From Pseudomonas sp. SID14000 (lineage in GTDB: Bacteria > Pseudomonadota > Gammaproteobacteria > Pseudomonadales > Pseudomonadaceae): DNA of 64,000 nt. The DNA lies in the NCBI RefSeq assembly GCF_002165135.1, contig NZ_NFZQ01000006.1:248001-312000 (forward strand). Direction: 5' to 3'. This document shows, piece by piece, positions 1 through 8,392 of this stretch. The position numbers were made by a program, and so were the translations under genes. Each line of letters starts with the position of its first letter. The stretch's first letter is position 1. The notes beneath the pieces were generated by a model that was not told where the DNA came from, did no database searches, and saw only the letters and a list, made by a program, of their open reading frames with translations.

Positions 1-514
1 TCAGCAGCTTGCCGCCGGAACGTTCGTCCACCGCCGAGGCGATGAGCATTTCCGAGTCGCTGGCGCCGGAGCAGAAGCTCTTCTTGCCGGAGAACTCGCA
101 CCAGCCATCGAAGTGCTTGACCACGGTGCGGGTGTCCAGCGGGTTCAGGGCGTTGCCCCAGAACCACTGCTTGCGGGCAGTCTGCTCGAACCACGGTTGC
201 CATTGGCCTGGGCGCGAGAACAGGCGCACGGTGGCCAGCATCAGGTGATGGAAGCCGAACACGTGGGCGATGGAGCTGTCGACCCGGGCGAACTCGCGCA
301 CTACCGTAAAGGTGTCGTGCCAGCTGGCGCCCTGGCCGCCGAAGGCCTGCGGGATCACCAGCGACAGCAGGCCGCTGTCCCGCAGGGTGTCGCGCTCGGC
401 TTTCGGCGTGCCGCCGCGTTCATCACGCTCGACGGCGGTCCGGGCAAACTGCCCGGCCAGCTCGCGGGCGATGTCCAGGGCAGGGCGCAGGGGCATATTC
501 ACAGGTGCATTCAT
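1..514 (-). CDS. SfnC/DszC-like acyl-CoA dehydrogenase family oxidoreductase (partial, 3' end outside window)
   Basis: Only the N-terminal ~171 residues are present; the gene runs off the left edge. Translating the minus strand from the ATG 9 bases past the stop of the upstream FMN reductase gives a protein with the helical N-terminal acyl-CoA dehydrogenase fold, including the LSLVIPQAFGGQGA segment and the FGFHHLMLATVRLF stretch. This is the SfnB/SfnC/DszC branch, flavin-dependent oxidoreductases used in sulfur acquisition from organosulfur compounds. In P. putida DS1 the order sfnE-sfnC-sfnR is known, and the same reductase-then-dehydrogenase order is seen here. It would use reduced FMN supplied by the upstream gene. 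A second ATG two codons further in frame is possible. The family is clear; the exact sulfur substrate is inferred only from the neighbourhood. Confidence 0.72.
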   Translation of the reverse strand, partial: MNAPVNMPLRPALDIARELAGQFARTAVERDERGGTPKAERDTLRDSGLLSLVIPQAFGGQGASWHDTFTVVREFARVDSSIAHVFGFHHLMLATVRLFSRPGQWQPWFEQTARKQWFWGNALNPLDTRTVVKHFDGWCEFSGKKSFCSGASDSEMLIASAVDERSGGKLL

Positions 515-523
515 GGCCGCTCC

Positions 524-1084
524 TCAGGCGCTCTTGCGCAGCGCGTGACGGGCGCCGAACAGCGGTACGGCGCGTTCGGCGGCCAAGCGGATACGGGCGG
601 CGAGGGCTGCGCTGGACACTCGGTAATCGGCCATCTCCGCCTGGCTGGCGAACACGCCTATGGGCAGGGTCAGGGCTTGCAGGAAACTGAACAGTGGGCG
701 CAGTTGGTGGTCGAGTACCAGTGCGTGGCGCTCGCTGCCACCGGTGGCAGCGAGCAGCACCGGGGTGTCGACCAGGGCGTCCTGGCCGATCAGGTCGAAC
801 AGGTGCTTGAAGTGGCCGGTGAAGCTGCCGCGGTACACGGGCGTGGTCACCACCAGCAGGTCGGCATTTTCCACCAGGCGCAGTTGCTGTTCCACGGCCT
901 CGGGCAGTTCACTGCGCCACAGGGCGCTGCCCAGCGGGCGGGCGATCTCGCCAAGCTCGATCAGGTGCGGCTTGATGTGCAGGTGCTCGGCCAACTCGGC
1001 GAGGATCGCCTCGGTCAGGGCCAGGGTGCGCGAAGGGCGGGCAGTGCCGCCGGACAGGGCGACGACGTTCAGTGGGGTGCTCAT
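524..1084 (-). CDS. msuE: NAD(P)H-dependent FMN reductase (MsuE/SfnE type)
   Basis: The 186-residue flavodoxin-like NADPH-dependent FMN reductase has an N-terminal beta strand followed by the phosphate-binding SGGTARPSRT loop (about residues 11-20), and the TPVYRGSFTGHFKHLFDLI segment that is characteristic of MsuE/SsuE-like reductases. It supplies FMNH2 to oxygenases that release sulfite from methanesulfonate or dimethylsulfone during sulfate limitation. It lies 9 bases before the SfnC-like gene, so the two are probably one transcript, and P. putida calls the equivalent gene sfnE. A GG-N10-GC sigma-54 promoter lies about 43 bases upstream. A purine-rich GGAGA precedes the ATG. Assignment to sulfur rather than another flavin-dependent system rests on this context. 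Confidence 0.8.
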   Translation of the reverse strand: MSTPLNVVALSGGTARPSRTLALTEAILAELAEHLHIKPHLIELGEIARPLGSALWRSELPEAVEQQLRLVENADLLVVTTPVYRGSFTGHFKHLFDLIGQDALVDTPVLLAATGGSERHALVLDHQLRPLFSFLQALTLPIGVFASQAEMADYRVSSAALAARIRLAAERAVPLFGARHALRKSA

Positions 1085-1126
1085 GGGCAGGTCTCCGGTT
1101 CGGGGTGAGCGGGGGACTTTGCTTGA

Positions 1127-1141
1127 GCAATCGTCGTGCCG
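1127..1141 (-). promoter_or_regulatory. sigma-54 (RpoN) -24/-12 promoter of the msuE-sfnC unit
   Basis: Read on the minus strand the site is CGGCACGACGATTGC. The invariant GG (1140-1139) and GC (1128-1127) are separated by exactly 10 bases, as in the TGGCACG-N4-TTGC consensus. It lies 43 bases before the reductase ATG, leaving room for a start site near 1115 and a GGAGA ribosome site. Sulfone/sulfonate genes in Pseudomonas are activated by SfnR, an NtrC-type sigma-54 activator, so this is the expected promoter class. The upstream AT-rich 1141-1175 stretch may hold activator sites, but I could not define them. Confidence 0.72.
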
Positions 1142-1308
1142 AAGTTTAATGTTCTTTTAAATCAAACAGTTAGCGCGTTTCTGATGCCTGCGGCGTTGTT
1201 GCCTTGCGGGCGTTTACTGTTGATCGTGTGTTGCGCTGCAGACAGTTGGCCGGGTGTTGGCGGCTGTGCAGTTGGGGGATTTATAGAGGATTACGGAATG
1301 ATGAAAAA

Positions 1309-1334
1309 GGAATAAGATTTTATATTCTTATTCC
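1309..1334. terminator. AT-rich hairpin, possible bidirectional terminator
   Basis: Perfect 9-bp arms (1309-1317 and 1326-1334) enclose an 8-base AT loop, with A-rich sequence on the left and T-rich sequence on the right. This would terminate transcription in either direction. No gene is recognisable on either side, so it may be a relic. Low to moderate confidence. Confidence 0.35.
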
Positions 1335-1352
1335 CAATTTTGATTTTAATAT

Positions 1353-1869
1353 GCTGGGGCCGTTTCGCGCCCCATCGCGACACAAGGCCCACGGGTGCTG
1401 CACATAGCTGCCCAGTGCATGGCTGGGAGGTTTGAGGTGGTGCATAGAGCATGCCTTGATTCTTTCTGCGCCAGTGAGATCGAGCGCCGCCCGCGCGGCG
1501 CTTCGCGGGACAAGCCCGCTCCCACATTTGTTGCAACGTACCGAACCTGTCAGGCCATGGTTGCCTGCCTTGGTGCATGTCTTGGGACTGGTGAAGCGGC
1601 GGCATCGCCAGCCGAGAAATCGAGTCAAACCTACAAGGCTGACAACCATGGCCTAACAGACATGGCCACGTTGCAACAAATGTGGGAGCGGGCTTGTCCC
1701 GCGAAGCGCCGCGCGGGCGGCGCTCGATCTCACTGGCAACAAAGATGTCACGACAAGAACAAGCTTGCCAAAAACCATGGAATCTCCCGTAGGATTTACG
1801 CTGCCTGTGACGCAACACTGAACTTGTGGGAGCGGCCTTGCGTCGCGAAAGGGCTGCGAAGCGGCCCCA
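1353..1869. repeat. Nested REP-like inverted repeats in a gene-free gap (BIME-like)
   Basis: The inner pair 1471-1539 and 1668-1736 is a perfect 69-bp inverted repeat. Its similarity continues about 30 bp further into the 128-bp spacer with a few mismatches. An outer, weaker pair of a different REP class (about 1353-1390 and 1826-1869, sharing the TCGCGACACAAGGCC-type core) surrounds it. Nothing in 1185-1875 looks like a real gene; the open frames here only read through the GC-rich palindromes. The element sits upstream of msuE and behind the 3' end of the PBP2 gene. Confidence 0.85.
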
Positions 1870-1875
1870 AAATTC

Positions 1876-3771
1876 TCAAGTATGCGGCACGCTGCGAGGC
1901 GCTACCCCGCCCGCATACTCCGGCTTCAGATGCCCCTGCTCATCCAGCAGATAGGCATCCATCACCTCCCGCACCACCGGCCCCGCCACCCGTCCACCGG
2001 CCTCGCCGTTCTCGATCATCACCGCCACCACCACACTCGGGTGATCAGCCGGGGCGAAGCCGACGAACAGGGCGTTGTCGCGGTGCCGCTCCAGGGTCTT
2101 GTCGCGGTTGTAGCGTTCGCCCTGCTTGATCGCCACCACCTGCGCGGTGCCGCTCTTGCCGGCAATCCTGTACTGCGCACCGGCCGCGGCCGCGCGGGCG
2201 ATGCCGCGCGGGTCGTGCATGACCATCTGCATGCCCTGGTTGACCTGGTCCCAGGCGTGCCTGTCGTGCAGCACGATATCGGGCATCGGGTGGGGGTCCA
2301 CCGGCGCATCGCCGCCCACGGTCATGGCCAGGTGCGGGCGGTGCCACACGCCCTTGCTCGCCAGCAGGCTGGTGGCCTGGGCCAGCTGCAGCGGGGTGAC
2401 CTGCATGTAGCCCTGGCCGATGCCCAGGATCAGCGTCTCGCCCGGGAACCAGGCCTGGCGACGGGTAGCGCGCTTCCACTCGGGCGACGGCATCAGCCCG
2501 GACGCTTCCTCGAACATGTCCAGCGACACCTTCTGGCCCAGGCCGAACTCGGCCATGTAGTCGTGCAGGCGGTCGATGCCCAGCTTGTGCGCCAGGTCGT
2601 AGAAGTAGGTGTCGTTGGAGCGCATGATGGCAGTGTACATGTCCACCCAGCCATCGCCGCTGCGGTTCCAGTTGCGGTACTTGTGGTCGTAGTTGGGCAG
2701 CTCGTAGTAGCCCGGGTCGAACACCCGGCTGCCCGGGGTGATAACGCCGCTGTCGAGGCCGGCGATGGCCACTTCCGGCTTTACCGTCGAACCGGGAGCA
2801 TACAGGCCGCGCAACACGCGGTTGAACAGCGGGCGGTCGATGGAGTCGCGCAGTGCGGCATACTGCTTGAAGCTGATGCCCTTGACGAACAGGTTGGGGT
2901 CGAAGCTGGGGTTGCTGACCATCGCCAGCACGTCGCCGTTGGCTGGGTCGAGCACCACCACCGAGCCGCGGCGATCGCCCAGGGCCTTTTCCGCGGCCAG
3001 TTGCAGGTGGGCATCCAGGGTCAGGACGATGTCCTGGCCCGGGATCGGGTCTTTGTGGTTGAGCACACGCATGACCCGGCCCTGGGCGTTGGTCTCGACT
3101 TCCTCGTAGCCCACGTGGCCGTGCAGCTGGCTTTCGTAGAAGTGCTCGATGCCCGTCTTGCCGATCGACTGGGTGCCCCGGTACTCGGTGTTGTCGAGGG
3201 CCTTGGCCTCTTTCTCGTTGATGCGCCCCACATAGCCCACTGAATGGGCGAAATGCTCGGCCAGTGGGTACTCGCGGATGAACTGTGGCTCCACCTCAAG
3301 GCCTGGCAGGCGGAACTGATTCACCGCCACCAGGGCGATCTGCTCTTCGCTCAGGCCAACCATCAGGGTTACCGGCTCGAACGGCTTGCGACCACGGCGC
3401 AGGTCCTTGTCGAACTGCTTGCGGTCGTCCTCGGTCAGGCCCAGTACCTGCGCCAGAGTGTCGAGCACTTTGGTCGTGTCGCCACCGGTCCGCTCGCGGG
3501 TCATGGTCAGGTCGAAGCTGGGTTTGTTGTCGGCCAGCACCACGCCGTTGCGGTCGTAGATAAGCCCGCGCTCGGGGGCGATGGGCAGCACATGCACACG
3601 GTTGTTTTCCGACACGGCGGTCTGCTGGTCGTGCTGCAGCACCTGCAGAACATAGAGCCGGCCCACCAGGACGGCGACCAGGCTGAAGACCAGGGCGGCG
3701 CAGGCCAGGAGCCGGCGGTTGACCAGGTGCTTTTCCTTTTCGTGGTCCTTGAGAGGGATGGGTTGTGGCAT
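1876..3771 (-). CDS. mrdA: Penicillin-binding protein 2 (peptidoglycan transpeptidase)
   Basis: The 631-residue class B PBP is the elongasome transpeptidase that crosslinks lateral-wall peptidoglycan in the periplasm. It has a short cytoplasmic tail, one membrane anchor (about residues 21-45), the PBP dimerisation domain with the ERGLIYDRNGVVLADN motif, and a C-terminal transpeptidase domain. The catalytic motifs are S328-T-V-K, SND (IMRSNDTYFYDL) and K539-S-G-T. The start is set at the ATG giving MPQPIPLKDHEKEKH, which fits PBP2 length; an upstream in-frame start would add 64 unlikely residues in front of the anchor. No rodA, rlpA or mltB gene is adjacent, unlike the usual mrdA-rodA locus, so this may be the second PBP2 paralogue seen in P. 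putida. It is isolated between REP repeats. Confidence 0.92.
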   Translation of the reverse strand: MPQPIPLKDHEKEKHLVNRRLLACAALVFSLVAVLVGRLYVLQVLQHDQQTAVSENNRVHVLPIAPERGLIYDRNGVVLADNKPSFDLTMTRERTGGDTTKVLDTLAQVLGLTEDDRKQFDKDLRRGRKPFEPVTLMVGLSEEQIALVAVNQFRLPGLEVEPQFIREYPLAEHFAHSVGYVGRINEKEAKALDNTEYRGTQSIGKTGIEHFYESQLHGHVGYEEVETNAQGRVMRVLNHKDPIPGQDIVLTLDAHLQLAAEKALGDRRGSVVVLDPANGDVLAMVSNPSFDPNLFVKGISFKQYAALRDSIDRPLFNRVLRGLYAPGSTVKPEVAIAGLDSGVITPGSRVFDPGYYELPNYDHKYRNWNRSGDGWVDMYTAIMRSNDTYFYDLAHKLGIDRLHDYMAEFGLGQKVSLDMFEEASGLMPSPEWKRATRRQAWFPGETLILGIGQGYMQVTPLQLAQATSLLASKGVWHRPHLAMTVGGDAPVDPHPMPDIVLHDRHAWDQVNQGMQMVMHDPRGIARAAAAGAQYRIAGKSGTAQVVAIKQGERYNRDKTLERHRDNALFVGFAPADHPSVVVAVMIENGEAGGRVAGPVVREVMDAYLLDEQGHLKPEYAGGVAPRSVPHT

Positions 3772-3800
3772 CGGTGACTCTGTCCTGAGGGGTAGCAGTG

Positions 3801-3898
3801 CCTGTAGGAGCAGCCTTGTGCTGCGAAGAGGACGGTAGCACCGTAGTAGTTCTGCAGGCCACGACGGCCCATTCGCAGCACAAGGCTGCTCCTGCAGG
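3801..3898. repeat. REP pair upstream of the PBP2 gene
   Basis: Arms 3801-3827 and 3872-3898 are inverted copies (26 of 27 bases) around a 44-base spacer. The class has the CCTGTAGGAGC...TGCTGCGAA core. It lies 30 bases upstream of the mrdA start, so it sits in the promoter region rather than at a 3' end, which is less usual for these repeats. Confidence 0.85.
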
Positions 3899-4167
3899 TG
3901 GCGCGGTGGTTGTACGCGCGCGATCGGGCCGCGGATGCTACGCAACCCGTACCGCACCCTCAAGGCAAGTGCCGGCTGGCGGTAGGCTGGTATTGGCTGT
4001 GTGCCCCGTGATCAGGGCGCTTGCCAGCAAAATGAAGATTTGTTCATGGCGGCGGAGTGGTGATGGAACTTGTTGATGGAACGATGCAAGTTGAGTCCAT
4101 GAGCACGCCCATGTCGCCATGAACCTGCTATTCCTAAGAAGACACTTGAACCCACCAAGGCCCGTCG

Positions 4168-4833
4168 ATGCTGGTCATCGAAAACCTCCACAAATCATTC
4201 CCCACCCCCCAAGGCCCGCTTCCGGTGCTGCAGGGCGTCGACCTGCGCCTGGCACGCGGCAGCAGCCTGGCGCTGATGGGCGAGTCGGGCAGCGGCAAGA
4301 GCACGTTGCTGCACCTGGTGGCCGGCCTGGACCGAGCCGACAGTGGCCGCATCCTGATCGACGACGCCCCGCTCGACAGCCGTTCCGAGGCGTCGCTGGC
4401 GCTGTGGCGGCGGGAGGGCATTGGCCTGGTGTTCCAGCAGTACAACCTGATCAGCAGCCTGGACGTGGGGGCAAACCTTGCGTTCCAGGCCCGGTTGGCC
4501 GGTCGGCATGATCCCCTTTGGCTGGCCTATCTGTCGCAGCGCCTGGGTTTGGCGGATTTGCTGGCGCGTTACCCGGAGCAACTGTCTGGCGGCCAGCAAC
4601 AGCGGGTCGCCATTGGCCGCGCCCTGGCCGGTCGCCCGGCTTGGTTGCTGGCCGACGAACCCACCGGCAGCCTCGACGAAGCCAGCAGCGACGAGGTGTT
4701 GAGCCTGCTGCTGCAGCTGGTCACCGAGGCTGGCAGTGGTGTGTTGATGGTGACCCACAGCCCCCGGCTGGCGGCGCGCCTGCAGCAGCGTTGTTACCTG
4801 CAGGCCGGCCGCGTGCGGCCTGAGCAGGGCTGA
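4168..4833 (+). CDS. ABC transporter ATP-binding protein (LolD/MacB type)
   Basis: The 221-residue nucleotide-binding subunit has Walker A GESGSGKST (38-46, K44), a Q loop at VFQQ (88-91), signature LSGGQQQR (139-146), Walker B WLLADEP (159-165) and the switch His197. The family is the LolD/MacB/FtsE group, which drives FtsX-like permeases that act on envelope substrates rather than importing solutes. Its stop codon overlaps the ATG of the permease gene, so the two are translationally coupled, and a lipocalin-like lipoprotein follows. The trio resembles the AttE-AttFG-AttH arrangement known from Agrobacterium. The substrate cannot be read from the sequence. Start chosen at the ATG giving MLVIENLHKSF, the usual N-terminus of the family. 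Confidence 0.88.
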   Translation: MLVIENLHKSFPTPQGPLPVLQGVDLRLARGSSLALMGESGSGKSTLLHLVAGLDRADSGRILIDDAPLDSRSEASLALWRREGIGLVFQQYNLISSLDVGANLAFQARLAGRHDPLWLAYLSQRLGLADLLARYPEQLSGGQQQRVAIGRALAGRPAWLLADEPTGSLDEASSDEVLSLLLQLVTEAGSGVLMVTHSPRLAARLQQRCYLQAGRVRPEQG

Positions 4834-7295
4834 TGAAACTCCTGGCGCTGGCTTTGTTGGCGCTGCTAAGCCACTGGCGGCGACATCGCGTGCAGTTTTT
4901 CAGCATCTTCACCGGCCTGTGGCTGGCCACGGCGTTGTGGACCGGTGTGCAGGCGCTGAACAGCCAGGCACGTAGCGACTATGCCCGGGCCAGCGCGGTG
5001 CTGGCCGGGCCGCTGCAGGCGCAACTGGTACCGCGCCATGGCGAGCGCTTCGATCAGACGCTTTACGTGCAATTGCGCAGGTTGGGCTGGGCGGTGACGC
5101 CGGTACTGGAAGGGCGCTTGCGCTTGCCCGGTGAGCCGGCGCGCAGCGTGCGGTTGATCGGCATCGAGCCATTGAGCTTGCCGCCGACCAGCAGCATCGC
5201 CGGTGTACAGCCTCGAACGTTCGATCTGCGGGCCTTCATTGGCATGCCCGGGCAAGCCTGGGTTGGGCCAGACACTTTGCGTCAGCTGAGTGCAGCCCCG
5301 GGGGCGTCGCCACGCGACAGCGAAGGGCAGCAGCTGCCGCCGTTGGTTTTGCAGCCAGCGCTGGCACCGGGGGTGATCGTGGTCGATATCGGCCACGCCC
5401 AGACATTGCTGCACGCCCCCGGGCAGCTTTCGCGCTTGCTGGTAGCTGCCGCGCCGGGGCCGTTGCCCGCGGATATCGCGTCTTTCCTTGAGCTGCAACC
5501 CGAACAGGACGATGGCGGTCTGCAGCGGCTGACCGACAGTTTTCACCTCAACCTGACCGCCCTCGGCCTGCTGGCGTTCGTCGTCGGCCTGTTCATCGCC
5601 CATGCTGCAATCGGCTTGGCACTGGAGCAGCGGCGCGGCCTGATTCGCAACCTGCGCGCCTGTGGCATCGGCTTGCATACCCTGTTGTGTGCCTTGGTGC
5701 TGGAACTTGGCCTGTTCGCGGTGTTGGGCGGTCTGGCTGGCGTGGCCAGTGGTTACGGGCTAGCCGCGTGGTTGTTGCCCGATGTGGCCGCCAGCTTGCG
5801 CGGCCTGTATGGCGCCCAGGTCGCCGGGACGCTGAGCCTGCCCGCTGGGTGGTGGCTGATGGGTGTACTGGTGAGCGTACTGGGGGCACTGCTGGCGGGT
5901 TTGGGCAGCGTATTGCGTGCGGCGCGGTTACCGTTGCTGGCGCTGGCGCAACCTCAGGCGTGGCGGTTGGCGCAGGGGCCGTGGTTGCGGCGTCAGGCTC
6001 TGGTGGCCGGCCTGTTGCTGTTGTTGGCCTTGGGCTGTGGCGTGCTGGGCGACAGCCTGCCCAGCGCGTTCGGCCTGCTGGCAGGCTTGCTGCTGGCGGC
6101 GGCGTTACTGCTGCCGGCCTTGCTCGACCGGGGGCTGGTCTGGCTGGCGCGCCATTGCCGGCGGCCTTTGTCGCAATGGTTCATCGCCGACAGTCGCCAG
6201 CAACTGCCAGCCCTGAGCCTGGCGTTGATGGCACTGTTGCTGGCGCTGGCCGCCAGTGTCGGCGTGGGCAGCATGACCGAGGGCTTTCGCAAGACCTTTG
6301 TCGGCTGGCTTGACCTGCGCCTGTCCGCCGACCTGTATGTCATCCCAAGGGACACCGCCCAGGGCTTGCAGCTAGCCGAGTGGCTCAGGCAGCAACCTTC
6401 AGTTGGTATGGTATTACCCGGCTGGCGTGTGGAAACGCAGCTGCAGGGCTGGCCAGTGCAGGTCCAGGGCATCGTCGATCATCCTGTCTATCGCACACGC
6501 TGGCCATTGTTGGCGCAGCAAAAGCAGGCCTGGCAGCAATTGGCCAGTGGCCAGGCGGTGATGCTCAGTGAACAGCTGGCCAGGCGACTGAAACTGCAAC
6601 TGGGCGATCGCCTGAGACTGGCGGCAGACACTTCGCCTGCCTTGACCGTTGTGGGGATCTACGCCGATTACGGCAACCCCAAAGGGCACGTACTGGTCAA
6701 TGCCGGCTGGCTGCGCGGGCACTGGCCACAGGCAACCCTGACCGGGTTGAGTGTCGATCTGGCGGCCGGGCAGGTGTCGGCGCTCAAGGCCGCATTGCAA
6801 CAGCGCTTTGCCCTGGATGACAGCCGCGTGGTCGAGCAGGCACGTCTCAAGCGCTGGTCTACCGATGTGTTCAACCGCACCTTCGCCGCCACCGCTGCGC
6901 TCAACAGCCTTACCCTTGGCGTGGCTGGCGTGGCGCTGTTCATCAACTTGCTGACCCTGGGCCAGACTCGCCTGGGCCAGTTGGCGCCGCTGTGGGCGCT
7001 GGGCGTGCGACGCACGCAGTTGGTCTGGTTAAGCCTTGGGCAGACACTGTTGCTGAGCAGCCTTACCGTGCTGCTGGCGATCCCGCTGGGTATCCTGCTG
7101 GCCTGGTGCCTGGTCGCGGTGGTGAACGTGCAGGCATTCGGCTGGCGTTTGCCGCTCTACGTGTTCCCTGCGCAACTGCTGCAACTGGCCGTGCTGGGCA
7201 TGCTTACCAGCCTCGTGGCCAGCGCCTGGCCACTGTGGCAGCTGGCGCGTCGCCAGCCACGCGAACTGTTGAGGCCGTTTGCCGATGAAACGTAG
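4833..7295 (+). CDS. FtsX-family ABC transporter permease
   Basis: The 820-residue integral membrane protein has one N-terminal transmembrane segment, a large periplasmic domain (about 40-230), a first group of membrane helices (about 235-440), a second short membrane segment and periplasmic domain (about 455-680) and a final helix bundle (about 690-815). This duplicated FtsX architecture is that of 800-residue permeases of the LolCE/MacB superfamily, which propel a periplasmic partner rather than form a channel. It is partnered with the preceding ATPase (ATGA overlap) and the following lipoprotein (11-bp overlap). Very leucine-rich, no frameshift. Likely function: extrusion or release of a hydrophobic or lipid-like molecule from the inner membrane; the substrate is unknown. 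Confidence 0.85.
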   Translation: MKLLALALLALLSHWRRHRVQFFSIFTGLWLATALWTGVQALNSQARSDYARASAVLAGPLQAQLVPRHGERFDQTLYVQLRRLGWAVTPVLEGRLRLPGEPARSVRLIGIEPLSLPPTSSIAGVQPRTFDLRAFIGMPGQAWVGPDTLRQLSAAPGASPRDSEGQQLPPLVLQPALAPGVIVVDIGHAQTLLHAPGQLSRLLVAAAPGPLPADIASFLELQPEQDDGGLQRLTDSFHLNLTALGLLAFVVGLFIAHAAIGLALEQRRGLIRNLRACGIGLHTLLCALVLELGLFAVLGGLAGVASGYGLAAWLLPDVAASLRGLYGAQVAGTLSLPAGWWLMGVLVSVLGALLAGLGSVLRAARLPLLALAQPQAWRLAQGPWLRRQALVAGLLLLLALGCGVLGDSLPSAFGLLAGLLLAAALLLPALLDRGLVWLARHCRRPLSQWFIADSRQQLPALSLALMALLLALAASVGVGSMTEGFRKTFVGWLDLRLSADLYVIPRDTAQGLQLAEWLRQQPSVGMVLPGWRVETQLQGWPVQVQGIVDHPVYRTRWPLLAQQKQAWQQLASGQAVMLSEQLARRLKLQLGDRLRLAADTSPALTVVGIYADYGNPKGHVLVNAGWLRGHWPQATLTGLSVDLAAGQVSALKAALQQRFALDDSRVVEQARLKRWSTDVFNRTFAATAALNSLTLGVAGVALFINLLTLGQTRLGQLAPLWALGVRRTQLVWLSLGQTLLLSSLTVLLAIPLGILLAWCLVAVVNVQAFGWRLPLYVFPAQLLQLAVLGMLTSLVASAWPLWQLARRQPRELLRPFADET

Positions 7296-8340
7296 CGCCT
7301 GGCTGTTGCTGTGGGGGTTGCTGGGCGGCTGTGATCAGCCCGCCGAGCAAAGCTATGCCGGGCTCGGGCAGCAGGCGGGTGAGTTCAGCCAGGTAAGCCG
7401 CGGGCATCGCCTGGAGTTTCCGCGTGACCACGGTGCCCACGATGGCTTTCGCATCGAATGGTGGTATGTCACCGCCAACCTCCAGGACGTCCGAGGGCGG
7501 GACTGGGGCGCGCAGTGGACGCTGTTTCGCTCGGCCCTGCGTCCAGGCCCCGAGACTGCCGGCTGGAACAGCCCGAACCTGTGGATGGGGCACGCGGCGC
7601 TGACCGGTCCCGGTGGTCATCAGTCTGGCGAAACCTTGGCGCGTGGGGGTATCGGCCAGGCTGGCGTGCAGGCCCAGCCGTTCCGGGCGTGGATCAATGA
7701 CTGGTCGTTGCAGGGCAGCAGCGGCATCGAGCATCTGCACATGGTCGCCGGTGGTGAAGGCTTTGGCTATGACTTGCAATTGCACGGTGATCGGCCGCTG
7801 GTGCTGCACGGGGATCAGGGCTACAGCGAGAAGTCTGGCAAAGGGCAGGCTTCGCACTATTACAGTCAGCCGTTTTATGGCGTGCGTGGGGAAGTGCAGC
7901 GTGACGGCCAGTGCATCGCTGTTACCGGCCAGGCCTGGCTGGACCGGGAATGGAGCAGCCAGCCGCTGGCTGCCGGGCAGACGGGGTGGGACTGGTTTTC
8001 CCTGCACCTGGACAGTGGCGCCCGGCTGATGCTGTTCCAGGTGCGCGAGGTGCAGGGAGAGGCGTATCGCGCCGGGACCTGGGTTGGCCCGCAGGGTGAG
8101 GTGGTGGCGCTGCTGGGGGCGCAGATCCAGCTGCAGGCGCTGGCCTGGGCCCGGCAGAAGAACGGCAAGCAGGTGCCGACGCGATGGCGGGTGCAGGTGC
8201 CGGGGCATGGCGTGGATGTGCAGGTCGAGGCTGTGGAGTCGCAGGCCTGGATGGAGACGCGGTTCCCGTATTGGGAGGGGCCGGTGCGCTTGACCGGGAG
8301 TGCGGGTGGGCGTGGTTATCTGGAGATGACCGGCTACTAG
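7285..8340 (+). CDS. Lipocalin-like (AttH/CrtC-type) lipoprotein
   Basis: The 351-residue exported protein begins MKRSAW with a short hydrophobic stretch and an LLGGC lipobox (Cys16), so it should be lipid-anchored. The mature part contains features of the AttH / carotenoid 1,2-hydratase-like family (two lipocalin-like barrels): FPRDHGAHDGFRIEWWYVTA near the N-terminus, then GLTGPGG-like, SYYYSQP-like and WLDREWSSQ segments. WLDREW is the strongly conserved family motif. The gene overlaps the permease by 11 bases, so it is the third part of the ABC system, probably the periplasmic or outer-membrane-facing carrier of a hydrophobic ligand. The TTG two codons upstream is an unlikely start. CrtC-like enzyme activity is possible but no carotenoid genes are nearby. 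Confidence 0.8.
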   Translation: MKRSAWLLLWGLLGGCDQPAEQSYAGLGQQAGEFSQVSRGHRLEFPRDHGAHDGFRIEWWYVTANLQDVRGRDWGAQWTLFRSALRPGPETAGWNSPNLWMGHAALTGPGGHQSGETLARGGIGQAGVQAQPFRAWINDWSLQGSSGIEHLHMVAGGEGFGYDLQLHGDRPLVLHGDQGYSEKSGKGQASHYYSQPFYGVRGEVQRDGQCIAVTGQAWLDREWSSQPLAAGQTGWDWFSLHLDSGARLMLFQVREVQGEAYRAGTWVGPQGEVVALLGAQIQLQALAWARQKNGKQVPTRWRVQVPGHGVDVQVEAVESQAWMETRFPYWEGPVRLTGSAGGRGYLEMTGY

Positions 8341-8392
8341 CACCTCATAGCCCATCCATGACGCGCTCCCACAAGAGACAGCGTCAACCCAG

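Noticed and set aside
113..1108. Long plus-strand open frame of 331 codons covering the FMN reductase region
   Set aside because: It is the shadow of the minus-strand FMN reductase and SfnC-like genes. Its product is low-complexity, and the minus frames show clear family motifs and a promoter.
1291..1818. Open frames of up to 244 codons in the gene-free REP region
   Set aside because: They run through inverted GC-rich repeats, have repetitive residue content and no family motifs.
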